A stretch of DNA of 64,000 nt. Source: DATKWD01 sp963704815 (GTDB lineage: Bacteria > Actinomycetota > Acidimicrobiia > Acidimicrobiales > Salinilacustritrichaceae). The notes beneath the pieces were generated by a model. That model was not told where the DNA came from, did no database searches, and saw only the letters and a program-made list of their open reading frames with translations. A program made the position numbers and the translations under genes. Shown in pieces: positions 44,371 through 53,220 of this stretch (the first letter of the stretch is position 1; each line of letters opens with the position of its first letter). The stretch spans positions 682,001 to 746,000 of the forward strand of contig CAVPHU010000001.1 of the NCBI GenBank assembly GCA_963704815.1, written 5' to 3'.

Positions 44371-45402
44371 TCAGCTCCTGCTCCGTCGGCCTCCACCGCG
44401 CCGTTCGGAGCGGTCGTGCTGGACCTGGCGCTCGGCCCACTCGTCGGCCTCGGCCCGCAGGGCGAGCCAGCGATCGACCCGGTCCGTGGTGACCGACTCG
44501 TCGTCGACGGCCGCGGCGACCGCACAACCCGGCTCGCCTCGATGGGCGCAGTCGCCGAAGCGGCAGCGGTCGGCCAGCTCGGCGAGATCGGCGAAGTGGG
44601 CGTCGACGCCGTGGTGCGGGTCCCACAGCTGAACGCCACGGATTCCCGGGGTGTCGATCACGACACCCCCGCCCGGCACCGGCCACAACTCACGGGTCGT
44701 CGTGGTGTGCCGTCCCTTGCCGTCACGATCGCGGACGTCGGCGGTCTCCATCACCTCGGAGCCCGACAGGGCGTTCACCAGGGTGGACTTCCCGACCCCG
44801 GAGGGACCGAGGAACACCGCGGTCCCCGTGCCGAGCTGGGTTCGGAGGGCCTCGATGCCGTCGCCGGTGAGGCCGTTGGCCTCGAGCCAGTCGGCCCGGC
44901 CGGCCACCTGCGCCGCCACCTCCGACTGCGTCTCCCCGGCCAGGTCGGTCTTGGTCAGGACCAGCACCGGCCGGGCCCCGCTCCCCCAGGCCAGCGCCAG
45001 CATGCGATCGAGGCGACGAACGTTGAGCGGGCGGTCGACCGCGGCCACCACGAAGATCACGTCGACGTTGGCCGCGAGGACCTGCTCCACGTGGTCGTCG
45101 GCGGGGTCGTGGCGCACGAGGCTCGACCAGCGGTCGGCCACGCCCACCACCATGGACCCGTCACCATCGTCGGTCGGGGCGATGTCGACCCAGTCGCCGA
45201 CCGCGGGTGAGGAGTCGATCCCTCCGTCACGCGACTGCCTGGCCGTCCAGTCGGCGACCCGTTCGCCCGCCGCGGTGCGAACCACGACCGCGCCGTACTC
45301 GACCCGCACGACCCGGCCCGGCTCACCGAACCCCTCGACGAGGCGGGCCACCCGCGCATCCCATCCCGTGTCCGCGAGTGGGTGGGTGGGTGGCGAGGGC
45401 AC
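44371..45402 (-). CDS. rsgA: ribosome small-subunit-dependent GTPase
   Basis: 343 residues from GTG 45402. N-terminal OB fold (VVRVEYGAVVVRTAAG), then a circularly permuted GTPase in the order G4-G5-G1-G2-G3: LTKTDLA, then GPSGVGKSTLVNAL, TTTTREL and DTPGIRG. The C-terminal zinc motif CRFGDCAHRGEPGC closes it. RsgA checks late 30S maturation. AGGGTA 9 bp before the GTG fits a leaderless promoter. Confidence 0.92.
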   Translation of the reverse strand: MPSPPTHPLADTGWDARVARLVEGFGEPGRVVRVEYGAVVVRTAAGERVADWTARQSRDGGIDSSPAVGDWVDIAPTDDGDGSMVVGVADRWSSLVRHDPADDHVEQVLAANVDVIFVVAAVDRPLNVRRLDRMLALAWGSGARPVLVLTKTDLAGETQSEVAAQVAGRADWLEANGLTGDGIEALRTQLGTGTAVFLGPSGVGKSTLVNALSGSEVMETADVRDRDGKGRHTTTTRELWPVPGGGVVIDTPGIRGVQLWDPHHGVDAHFADLAELADRCRFGDCAHRGEPGCAVAAAVDDESVTTDRVDRWLALRAEADEWAERQVQHDRSERRGGGRRSRS

Positions 45403-45502
45403 AGTGGGGTGAGGGTAGCGATGCCTGTGTCGAGGGTCCGCGAAATGGCCGAAACGCACCTGTAGCGTCGTTGCCGACCCTGAACCGGGAGGTTTCCCCA
45501 CC

Positions 45503-45778
45503 ATGAACAAGTCCGAACTCGTGTCCAGCATCGCCGAATCGACGGGCCAGTCCCAGTCGACGGTGAATGAGGTCCTGAGTGCCTTTGAGTCAACCGTCGT
45601 GTCGTCGGTTGCCAGTGGCACGAAGGTCCAGCTGCCTGGATTCCTCACGTTCGAGCAAGCGCAACGCGCCGCTCGGACGGGGCGGAATCCGCAGACGGGT
45701 GCCGAGATCCAGATCGCCGCGGCCACCGTGCCGAAGGTCAAGGTCGGCAAGTCCTTCAAGGACGCCGTCAACAAGTAG
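45503..45778 (+). CDS. HU-family nucleoid protein
   Basis: 91 residues: NKSELVSSIAESTGQSQSTVNEVL (helices), GTKVQLPGFLTFEQAQRAARTGRNPQTGAEI (beta-arm with the conserved RxGRNPxTG) and PKVKVGKSFKDAVN. It lacks the long Lys-rich C-terminal tail of mycobacterial HupB, so it is a short, ordinary HU. Binds and bends DNA without sequence preference. SD GGGAGG and a TAGCGT -10 farther upstream give a conventional leader. Confidence 0.95.
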   Translation: MNKSELVSSIAESTGQSQSTVNEVLSAFESTVVSSVASGTKVQLPGFLTFEQAQRAARTGRNPQTGAEIQIAAATVPKVKVGKSFKDAVNK

Positions 45779-45805
45779 CACCAGCACAGCACGAGCTCTT
45801 CGCCG

Positions 45806-45849
45806 AACCGGTACCGGACCGCCCCGATGGGGCGGTCAGGTGCCGGTTT
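45806..45849. terminator. strong bidirectional hairpin between HU and hrpB
   Basis: Inner stem GACCGCCCC-GAT-GGGGCGGTC (45817-45837), extended by an outer pairing of AACCGGTACC with GGTGCCGGTT, followed by TTTG on the plus strand. It ends HU transcription; the last bases of hrpB lie within it, so it may serve both convergent genes. Confidence 0.75.
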
Positions 45850-48328
45850 GTCGCGTCGGGTCCACCGGCCAGGAGTGCTTCGGGTAGCGGCCCGCCATCT
45901 CCTTGCGGACCTCCAGCCAGGACCCGTCCCAGAAACCGGCGAGATCGCTGGTCAGTTGGAGCGTCCGATCGGCCGGTGACCGCAGGTCGAACAGCACCGG
46001 CACCTGCCCATCGGCGACGGTGGGAGTGTCGCGCAGGCCGAACACCTCCTGCACCCGGGCCCGGACCCGCGGCCCCTGCTCTGCGTCGTAGACGATCGGC
46101 GCTCGTCGCCCGCCGGGAAGCCTGATCGCTTCAGGAGCCAACCGATCGAGCGGGCCGTGGTGCTGCGGCGCGAGCAGGCTGCGCAGCACGATGGTCAGGT
46201 CGATCTGCTCGAGGTCGCGCCGCCGAGTCGCACGGTCGCCGACGAGCGGCAACCAACTCGAGCGGGCGGCCACGAGCGCGTCATCACCGACGTCGGGCCA
46301 CTCGCCACCAACGTGGCGATGCAGGAACATCAGCCGGTCCTGCAGGTTCCGGGCCCGCTCCGAAGGCTTCAGCAACTCGATCCCGTGTTCGCCGATGGCG
46401 TCTTCGAGGGCGGCGAACGCCGCCGGTCCGGGCTCCGGTCGGCGGTCCGACGACGACAGGGTGATGGCTCCCAACCGCCGTTCGGTCCGCACGAACAGGT
46501 CGTTGCGACGAAGGTCCCAGATCATCGACTCGTCGATCTCGACATCGGCACCTGCCACGTCGAGCACGTCGTCCTCGGCGAGTCCTGCGGCCAGCCGGAT
46601 CCGGGCGTCGCCGTCGGCCCCGTCGAGGTCGGCAACCACGACATAGTCGGCGTCGGCCAGCGGGTCGTGCTCCGCGACGCTCGCGCCGGCACCGTTACGG
46701 AGCAGGAAGCGGCCCCGTTGGCCGGGCCTGCGCTGAGCGATCCGATCGGGGTAGCCGGCAGCCAGGAGCACCGCCGTCGACGAGCCCGTGCCCTCGTTGC
46801 GATCGGCCGGGAGACGGCGCTCGAGCTCACGCGAGCGACGAGCCACCTGTTCGAGGAGGCGCACCGACGCATCGGGGTGGCGACGCCGGCGGTCGGCCAG
46901 AAGAGCAAGACGCAGGTCGACGTCGGCGTCCACCGAACCCGGGCGCCCACGGAGGACGTCGCCTTCTTCGAGGAGCGTCGCGATCCGTGCGGCGCGAGGC
47001 GTCGACTCCCGATCCGCCGCGAGCACGACCGCAGCGGTGCGGGGCTGGAGCGGCAGGCGCGACATCTCGCGCCCGAGGGGCGTCAGGCGCCCATCCTGGT
47101 CGACCGCGCCGAGCGAACGCAGCAGGGTCATCGCCTCCCGGCCGGTCGCTTCTGCCGGAGGATCGAGGAGCGCGAGCTCGTCGATCGCTGCGCCCCACGA
47201 CAGGACTTCGAGCACCAGTCCCTCCGCCCCGATCTGTCGGATCTCGGGGGCGGTGTGGGCCTGCCGGAGCGCGTGCTCGGCCTCGGACCAGAGCCGAAGG
47301 GCCACACCGGGCCTCAGCCGGCCCGCACGCCCGGCGCGTTGGGTCGCCGACGCTCGCGACGCGGCCACGGTCACCAGCCGGGTGAGGCCGGCCCGGGCGT
47401 CGAACGCGGGCCGCCGCTGCATCCCGGCGTCGACGATGGCCGTCACCCCCTCGACGGTGAGGCTCGTCTCGGCCACGTCGGTCGAGAGCACCACCTTGCG
47501 ACGCCCGGGGACGGAGGGGGAGATCGCAGCGTCCTGTTCGGCGGGTGGGAGCGAGCCGTGCAGGATGCGAACGTCGACGTCGCTCCCGACGACCGGCCCG
47601 AGCGCATCGGCGGTGGCCCGCAGCTCCGCCAGACCGGGAAGGAAGCCCAACAGGTCGCCGTCGGAGGCCGCGAGACCCTCGGTCACGGCCGCGGCCATGG
47701 GGGCAGCCAGCGCACGGCCACGACGCCGTCCGAGCGCCAGGTCGGTCGGACGCCACCGGATCTCGACGTCGTGCATGCGACCGGCACTCTCGATGATCGG
47801 CGACGGTCCGTCATCTCCCACCAGCGCAGCCACGCGCTCGGCGTCGATCGTGGCCGACATGACGAGCAGTCGGAGATCGGGTCGGAGAGATCGACGGACA
47901 TCGAGAGTCAGAGCGAGACCGAGATCGGATTGCACCCGGCGCTCGTGGAACTCGTCGAAGAGCACCGCCGCCACGCCCGTGAGCTCGGGGTCGTGCTGGA
48001 GCCGGCGGGTGAGGATGCCGTCGGTGACCACCTCGATCCGGGTGGCGGCCGATGTCTTGCGGTCGTCACGGGTCACGTACCCCACGGTCCTGCCCACCGG
48101 CTCGCCCAGCAGGTGGGCCATCCGGCGGGCCGCGGCGCGAGCCGCGACCCGGCGCGGTTCGAGCACGAGGAGCCGGCCGTCGCCTCGCCACCCGGCGTCG
48201 AGCAGCCGAAGCGGCACGACCGTGGTCTTCCCGGCGCCTGGGCTGGCCACCAGCACCGCTGCGCCGGACTCGGCCAGCGCGTGGTGCACATCACCGATCA
48301 CGGCTTCGATCGGGAGGCCGGTGGTCAT
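45836..48328 (-). CDS. hrpB: ATP-dependent helicase HrpB
   Basis: 830 residues. DEAH/DEFH-box helicase: VASPGAGKTTVVPL (motif I), EPRRVAARAAARRM (Ia), LFDEFHERRVQSDL (II), MSATID (III), STDVAETSLTVEGV (V) and SATQRAGRAGR (VI), then the HrpB-specific C-terminal domain (AAGYPDRIAQRRPGQRGRF). Putative RNA helicase; in most bacteria its role is not well defined. Monocistronic by position. Confidence 0.95.
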   Translation of the reverse strand: MTTGLPIEAVIGDVHHALAESGAAVLVASPGAGKTTVVPLRLLDAGWRGDGRLLVLEPRRVAARAAARRMAHLLGEPVGRTVGYVTRDDRKTSAATRIEVVTDGILTRRLQHDPELTGVAAVLFDEFHERRVQSDLGLALTLDVRRSLRPDLRLLVMSATIDAERVAALVGDDGPSPIIESAGRMHDVEIRWRPTDLALGRRRGRALAAPMAAAVTEGLAASDGDLLGFLPGLAELRATADALGPVVGSDVDVRILHGSLPPAEQDAAISPSVPGRRKVVLSTDVAETSLTVEGVTAIVDAGMQRRPAFDARAGLTRLVTVAASRASATQRAGRAGRLRPGVALRLWSEAEHALRQAHTAPEIRQIGAEGLVLEVLSWGAAIDELALLDPPAEATGREAMTLLRSLGAVDQDGRLTPLGREMSRLPLQPRTAAVVLAADRESTPRAARIATLLEEGDVLRGRPGSVDADVDLRLALLADRRRRHPDASVRLLEQVARRSRELERRLPADRNEGTGSSTAVLLAAGYPDRIAQRRPGQRGRFLLRNGAGASVAEHDPLADADYVVVADLDGADGDARIRLAAGLAEDDVLDVAGADVEIDESMIWDLRRNDLFVRTERRLGAITLSSSDRRPEPGPAAFAALEDAIGEHGIELLKPSERARNLQDRLMFLHRHVGGEWPDVGDDALVAARSSWLPLVGDRATRRRDLEQIDLTIVLRSLLAPQHHGPLDRLAPEAIRLPGGRRAPIVYDAEQGPRVRARVQEVFGLRDTPTVADGQVPVLFDLRSPADRTLQLTSDLAGFWDGSWLEVRKEMAGRYPKHSWPVDPTRQTGT

Positions 48329-48371
48329 CGCGGCGACGATTCTACGGAGGACGCTGATCTACCGTTCTGCG

Positions 48372-49391
48372 GTGGACCAACTCCGCATGATCGACGTCGC
48401 CGCGCTCCGTGACCCGAGCGCCGAGGCGGCGGCCGTCGCCGACGTCGCCGCACAGATCGATGCTGCCTGTCGCGAGGTCGGCTTCTTCGTCGTCGGGGGA
48501 CACGGTGTCGACGAAACGCTGCTCGACGGCCTCGGGAGCGCCGCTCGCCGCTTCTTCGCCCTCCCCGACCAGGAGAAGCGCCAGATCGAGATGGCCCGAA
48601 ACGGCGCCGCGTGGCGAGGGTGGTTCGCCGTCGGCGACGAGTTGACCTCGGGCGAGCCCGACCACAAGGAGGGCTTGTACTTCGGCGCCGAGCTCGGTCG
48701 CGACGACCCACGCGTCATGGCCGGCGTCCCGCTTCATGGCCCCAACGCCTACCCGGCGCTGGTTCCCGAGCTCGAGGGGCTCGTGCGGCGATTCCTCCTC
48801 GAGATGACGGGCCTGGGTCAGGATCTGCTCCGAGCTGTCGCGCTTGCCCTCGACCTCGGCGCCGACCACTTTCGTCAGCACCTGACGGCCGACCCGACCG
48901 TGTTGTTCCGGATCTTCCACTACCCGATGGTCGAATCCGTCGACGCCGGGTGGGGGGTCGGTGAGCACACCGACTACGGCCTGCTCACCCTGCTCCACCA
49001 GGACACCACGGGTGGGCTCGAGGTCCACACACCGGGCGGGTGGGTCGACGCGACGCCGGTCCCGGGAACCTTCGTCTGCAACATCGGCGACATGCTCGAA
49101 CGGATCAGCGGCCGGCGCTACCACTCGACCCCGCACCGGGTGCGTCCGCCGATCGGGGACGCAGCCGTGGGCCGCCTCTCCTTCCCGTTCTTCTTCGACC
49201 CGAGCTGGGAGGCCTCGGTCCCTGGCCTCGACGGCGTCTACGGCGACTACCTGACCGCCAAGGTGGCCCGGGTGTTTCCCGAGCTCTTCCGCGCGGTCGA
49301 CGCGGCCGCCGCGGCGCGACCAGGAGCACCAGGCGCAGGACGGACCGGATCGGCCGATTGGTCCACCCGTCGCGACCCGCCACGGGTTTGA
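48372..49391 (+). CDS. 2OG-Fe(II) oxygenase, isopenicillin N synthase-like
   Basis: 339 residues from GTG 48372 (TACCGT six bases upstream). N-terminal DIOX_N part (IDVAALRDPSAE, REVGFFVVGGHGVD). Iron triad: EHTDYGLLTLL (H and D) and STPHRV (H), with RLSFPFF (RxS) for 2-oxoglutarate/C5 carboxylate binding. Oxidises an unknown small molecule. The C-terminal 35 residues are Ala/Gly/Arg-rich and look unlike the family, perhaps a lineage extension. Confidence 0.88.
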   Translation: MDQLRMIDVAALRDPSAEAAAVADVAAQIDAACREVGFFVVGGHGVDETLLDGLGSAARRFFALPDQEKRQIEMARNGAAWRGWFAVGDELTSGEPDHKEGLYFGAELGRDDPRVMAGVPLHGPNAYPALVPELEGLVRRFLLEMTGLGQDLLRAVALALDLGADHFRQHLTADPTVLFRIFHYPMVESVDAGWGVGEHTDYGLLTLLHQDTTGGLEVHTPGGWVDATPVPGTFVCNIGDMLERISGRRYHSTPHRVRPPIGDAAVGRLSFPFFFDPSWEASVPGLDGVYGDYLTAKVARVFPELFRAVDAAAAARPGAPGAGRTGSADWSTRRDPPRV

Positions 49392-49424
49392 TCGCCCTGG
49401 GGCACGGACTAGTGTTGCGGTTTC

Positions 49425-50165
49425 GTGTCGAACGTGTCGGAATCCCCCCAATTGACCTCCCCTCCCATGACGCCAGGCCGTCGGCGGGCCACGCTGGCGA
49501 TTCTCGCCGTGTCCCTCCTGGCCGCCGTGCTGCTGGCCCTGCCGACCCGAACCGAGGCCGGAGCCGACATCAGCACCACCGGTGCCATCGCACCGCTCGC
49601 GGCCGCCACCAGTGCCGCGCCCATGACCGCGACGACCGAGGCGCCGGCCAGCACCACCTCGACCGAGACGACCGAGACCACCGAGACGACCGAGACCACC
49701 GAGGTCGCCCCGACGCAGGAGACGACCACGACGACCGTGGCGATCGAGGCGCCGGCCCAGGCGGTCCAGGCTGCCGAAGAACCGACCAGCACGACGGCAG
49801 CGCCGGCCCCTGCCCCGCCGCCGGTCACCTCGCCGCCCACGACGGCACCGCCGCCTCCGCCGCCTCCCCCGGTCTCCTCGGGCGACCCGGCATCGATCAT
49901 CCGGGAGATCTTCGGACCCCACGCCGACGCGGCGCTGGTCATCGCCCGATGCGAGTCGAGCCTCAACCCCGGCGCCACCAACCCGGCCGGCTACTACGGC
50001 CTGTTCCAGATCGGCACCGGCCACGCACCTCGGTTCGAAGCGGTCACCGGCACCAGCTGGCAGAGCGGCCGCTACGACGCACGGGCCAACACGACCTATG
50101 CCAAGTGGCTGTTCGACGGTGACGGACAGACGTGGCGCCAGTGGGGCTGTCGTCATCGACTCTGA
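49425..50165 (+). CDS. secreted lysozyme-like (Rpf-type) protein with Thr/Glu linker
   Basis: 246 residues from GTG 49425 (TAGTGT -10 nine bases upstream). A signal/anchor helix (ATLAILAVSLLAAVLLALP) is followed by about 110 low-complexity residues (repeats of TETTETTE, then polyproline) spanning the cell wall. The C-terminal 80 residues are a lysozyme-like fold as in transglycosylase-like/Rpf proteins: ARCESSLNPGATNPAGYYGLFQI with the catalytic Glu. Probably cleaves peptidoglycan outside the cell, similar to resuscitation-promoting factors. Confidence 0.85.
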   Translation: MSNVSESPQLTSPPMTPGRRRATLAILAVSLLAAVLLALPTRTEAGADISTTGAIAPLAAATSAAPMTATTEAPASTTSTETTETTETTETTEVAPTQETTTTTVAIEAPAQAVQAAEEPTSTTAAPAPAPPPVTSPPTTAPPPPPPPPVSSGDPASIIREIFGPHADAALVIARCESSLNPGATNPAGYYGLFQIGTGHAPRFEAVTGTSWQSGRYDARANTTYAKWLFDGDGQTWRQWGCRHRL

Positions 50166-50186
50166 CATCACGTCAGACTGAAGGCC

Positions 50187-50546
50187 ATGGCCACCAACGT
50201 GCGCGGCGGCGAACTCGAGTCGTGCTCGACCGATCCGATGACCGGCTTCTATCGAGACGGGTGCTGCAACACGGGTGCCGGTGATGACGGCGTGCACACC
50301 GTGTGTGCCATCGTCGACGACGAATTCCTCGAGTTCTCGGCAGCGCAGGGCAACGACCTGACGACCCCGATGCCCCAGTTCGGCTTCGACGGGCTCCGCA
50401 ACGGCGATCACTGGTGCCTCTGTGCTCCGCGCTGGCAGGAGGCATTCGAGGCGGGCAAGGCGCCCCGAGTTCGCCTGGCCGCCACCCACATCCTGACCCT
50501 CGAGTGGTGCTCGCTGGCCGATCTCGAATCCCACGCCGCTGACTGA
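50187..50546 (+). CDS. DUF2237 family protein
   Basis: 119 residues from ATG 50187. The Cys-rich conserved pattern MTGFYRDGCCNTGAGDDGVHTVCA and GDHWCLCAPRWQEAFEAG is DUF2237, a small family of unknown function found in bacteria and algae. No signal or membrane segment. Codirectional with flanking genes, 22 bp after the lysozyme-like gene. Confidence 0.88.
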   Translation: MATNVRGGELESCSTDPMTGFYRDGCCNTGAGDDGVHTVCAIVDDEFLEFSAAQGNDLTTPMPQFGFDGLRNGDHWCLCAPRWQEAFEAGKAPRVRLAATHILTLEWCSLADLESHAAD

Positions 50547-50576
50547 GCGCCGCCCGCGCCGCGGTTCGGTGGTGGG

Positions 50577-51161
50577 GTGAGCGTTCGCTCGACCTGGCCG
50601 GTCCGCTTCGGCATCCACGCGGTCTCGGGCGTGGTGCTCGGCGTCGGCGTCGCTGCCCTGATCGAGGCCGATCTCGGTGTCGCGCCCTACGACGTCCTGA
50701 CCACCGGCGTCGCCAGCTTCTTCGGCATCTCGGTCGGGATCTCACTCATCGCCTGCGGTGCCACCCTCACCGTGCTCGCTGCGTTCCTGGGTCGGCGGCC
50801 GTCGGCCGGGACGTTGGTGGCGCTCGTGGTGGTCGGAACGTCGGTGAACCTGGCCCTCGACGTGTTCGAGACGCCCGAGCAGGTCGTCGTCCAGATGATC
50901 ATGGCGTTCCTGGGCGCGACTGCCACGGTCGTGGGCATCACCGGCACCATCGTGAGCGAAGCCGGCGAGGGGCCCATCGAGCTGTTCATGTTGGGCGTGC
51001 GCGGACGGACGGGGTGGAGCGTCGCCCGCATCCGGATCGGGATGGAGGTCACCAACGTGGGAGTCGGCTGGCTGCTCGGGGGCGAGGTCGGCATCGTGAC
51101 GGTGCTCTACGCCCTGACGATCGGCCCCGCGCTGCACACCAGCCTCGCCCGGTTCGAATAG
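50577..51161 (+). CDS. YczE/YitT-type membrane protein
   Basis: 194 residues from GTG 50577 with about five transmembrane helices. LIEADLGVAPYDVLTTGVASFFGISVGI is the YczE signature (LGxxPWDVL-like), and GPIELFMLGVRGRTGWSVARIRIGMEV follows. Family function unknown; some relatives are near antibiotic or amino-acid genes. No clear operon partner. Confidence 0.82.
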   Translation: MSVRSTWPVRFGIHAVSGVVLGVGVAALIEADLGVAPYDVLTTGVASFFGISVGISLIACGATLTVLAAFLGRRPSAGTLVALVVVGTSVNLALDVFETPEQVVVQMIMAFLGATATVVGITGTIVSEAGEGPIELFMLGVRGRTGWSVARIRIGMEVTNVGVGWLLGGEVGIVTVLYALTIGPALHTSLARFE

Positions 51162-51187
51162 CCGCACCACGCCTAGGGTCTCGTTCC

Positions 51188-51706
51188 ATGGCCGACCGCA
51201 CGAAGATCCTGTCCACCCTCGCTGCCGAACGGGCCGAGCTCGAGCTGCGCTATCGGGGGTTCGACCCCGAGGTCGTCGGCCGTCCCTGCACCGAGAGCGA
51301 GTCCGAGAACGGCGAGCCGTGGACGCCGAAGGACCACCTGGCCCATCTGCTGCGGATCGAGGAGGCATTCCTGCAGATCGCCGAGCGGACCGTCGGGGGC
51401 CACGAGAAGCCCCTCGACTTCGGCGCCACCGAGCCCGACGACGTGATCAAGAAGGTGCACGACGACAACGAGAGCCACGTCCGTGGGCTTGCGGAGCGGT
51501 CGGTCGACGAGCTGTTGGATCGGCTCGCGGTGGCCCGGAGCGCCACGCTCGCCTTCATCGACACCCTCGACGACGAGCAGCTGACCCAGACCATTCCCGG
51601 CGCCCCGTGGGGCGACGGCAGCATCGGCGGCGTCCTGATGGCCAACGCCGGCCACGAGAAGATGCACCTCCACTGGGTCGACGAGGGCCTCGCCGACACG
51701 GTCTGA
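51188..51706 (+). CDS. DinB-like four-helix protein
   Basis: 172 residues from ATG 51188 (TAGGGT eight bases upstream). WTPKDHLAHLLRIEEAFL and GGVLMANAGHEKMHLHW place His residues as in the DinB/YfiT/maleylpyruvate-isomerase metal site. Such proteins are putative metal-dependent thiol or cofactor transferases; no specific substrate. The name refers to the B. subtilis DinB fold, not the polymerase, and no LexA box lies upstream. Confidence 0.85.
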   Translation: MADRTKILSTLAAERAELELRYRGFDPEVVGRPCTESESENGEPWTPKDHLAHLLRIEEAFLQIAERTVGGHEKPLDFGATEPDDVIKKVHDDNESHVRGLAERSVDELLDRLAVARSATLAFIDTLDDEQLTQTIPGAPWGDGSIGGVLMANAGHEKMHLHWVDEGLADTV

Positions 51707-51727
51707 CGGGTCCGGCGTCGAGGGGAG

Positions 51728-53140
51728 TCAGCGCCCGGTGAGGCGGACCGGCGTGTCGCGCAGCGTCCAGTCCGGGTACTTGTGGGGTGGTCCCTCGGAG
51801 AGTTCGGCGATCCCGTCGTCGATGTCGACGATCTTGGGGAGCGGGGCATCCGGATCGCCCGGAATCCCGGCGAGGCGTTCGGCCAGGTCATCCGGGAACC
51901 CGTCGAGCAGGCTGGCGACCACTCGCTGTTCCTGGGTCGGGAGGTAGCAGCGGGCGGAATCGGTCACGCCGGCCAGCGAGCGCCGGAGCTGGGCGACCAC
52001 GTCGGCCGCCGTCGACGTGCCGAGCACGAGTCCTTCGAGCTGCGCCGTGACGTCGTGGGTGCCGAGCTTGCAGGAGTTGCACTGGCCACACGACTCGATG
52101 TGGAGGAAGCGCGACACCTGGTAGGCGACATCGACCATGTTGCGTGAGTCGTCGTACACGATGAACCCGGCCGAACCCAGACCGCCACCGGCCTCGGCGA
52201 GCCCCTCGTACGACACGGGGGCGCCCAGCGCGGAGGCCGGCAGGACGGGGTTGGAGACGCCGGACAGCACGGCCTTGATCGACCGACCGGGCCGGGGGCC
52301 GCCCGCGAGCTCGAGGATCAGCTCGCCGAGGGGTCGCCCGAGCGGCACCTCGGCGACTGCAGCGCGGCGCACATCGCCGGTGATCGTGACGATCGTCGGC
52401 CCGGGTGACTCGCTGGTGCCCGATGACCGGTACCACGCCGCGCCGTGGCGGCACACGAGGGCCACGTGGGCCAGCGTCTCGGCGTTGTTGACGACGGCTG
52501 GATTGGAACTCGGTGTGGCGGGACCGCCGGGCGAATCGTCGATTCCTGCCGACCAGCCCAGCTGGGGACCGGTGGTGTACAACCCATAGAGATACGGCGG
52601 GATCTGACGAGGGAGCGGATCGTCACCCTCGATCACCTCGAGCAACGCCGTCTCCTCGCCGAACAGGTAGTGATCGGGACCCTGCACGACCAAGACGTCG
52701 AGCCCGTCGAGCCACCCCGCCGAGTCGAGTTCCGCGAGGGCGCCTCGGATCCGATCGAGTTGCTCTGCGTACGACGCCTTCGTGGCCACGACGATCCGCC
52801 GGGCGCCGACGGCATGGGCGGCGATCAGGGCACCCTCGATGACGGCGTACGGGTTCACCCGCAGCAGCGCCCGGTCCTTGAACGTGCCCGGCTCGCCTTC
52901 GGCCGCATTGACGACGACGAAGCACTCGTCGTCGTCGCCCATCGAGGCCAGGACGCCGGCCCACTTGCGCGCCGCAGGGAACCCGGCCCCACCGCGGCCG
53001 CGTACGCCGGCCTCGCCGACGAGCGCGATCACCCCGTCGCCCGTCATCGTCCGCGCCTGACGAATCCCGTCGAGGCCGCCCGACTCGACGTAGTCCGACA
53101 GCGTTCGGAGTGGCTCGGTAGGCAGCAACGCGGAACTCAC
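51728..53140 (-). CDS. NuoF-like NADH/FMN-binding Fe-S flavoprotein, standalone
   Basis: 470 residues. GRGGAGFPAARKWA (NADH/FMN glycine-rich loop), NAAEGEPGTFKDR (FMN site), GEETALLEVIEG, and the C-terminal SLBB plus [4Fe-4S] region with ESCGQCNSCKLGT and a later Cys (SARCYLP). This is subunit F of complex I or the diaphorase subunit of NAD-linked formate dehydrogenases/hydrogenases. No other nuo gene is nearby. The molybdopterin enzyme 3.5 kb away on the same strand is a candidate partner, but nrdJ lies between them. Confidence 0.88.
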   Translation of the reverse strand: MSSALLPTEPLRTLSDYVESGGLDGIRQARTMTGDGVIALVGEAGVRGRGGAGFPAARKWAGVLASMGDDDECFVVVNAAEGEPGTFKDRALLRVNPYAVIEGALIAAHAVGARRIVVATKASYAEQLDRIRGALAELDSAGWLDGLDVLVVQGPDHYLFGEETALLEVIEGDDPLPRQIPPYLYGLYTTGPQLGWSAGIDDSPGGPATPSSNPAVVNNAETLAHVALVCRHGAAWYRSSGTSESPGPTIVTITGDVRRAAVAEVPLGRPLGELILELAGGPRPGRSIKAVLSGVSNPVLPASALGAPVSYEGLAEAGGGLGSAGFIVYDDSRNMVDVAYQVSRFLHIESCGQCNSCKLGTHDVTAQLEGLVLGTSTAADVVAQLRRSLAGVTDSARCYLPTQEQRVVASLLDGFPDDLAERLAGIPGDPDAPLPKIVDIDDGIAELSEGPPHKYPDWTLRDTPVRLTGR

Positions 53141-53220
53141 CGCCTCACCCTACGGACTTGGATGCGGGTTCCGGCCCGGCCGTCCCTCGGGCCGGAACCC
53201 GAGGGACGTCGCAGGTCGAG

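Noticed and set aside
46157..48412. 751-codon plus-strand frame opposite hrpB
   Set aside because: Shadow; all helicase motifs are on the minus strand.
51188..51706. SOS-regulated DNA damage gene because of DinB-like fold
   Set aside because: No GAAC-N4-GTTC site upstream; the family name reflects fold only.
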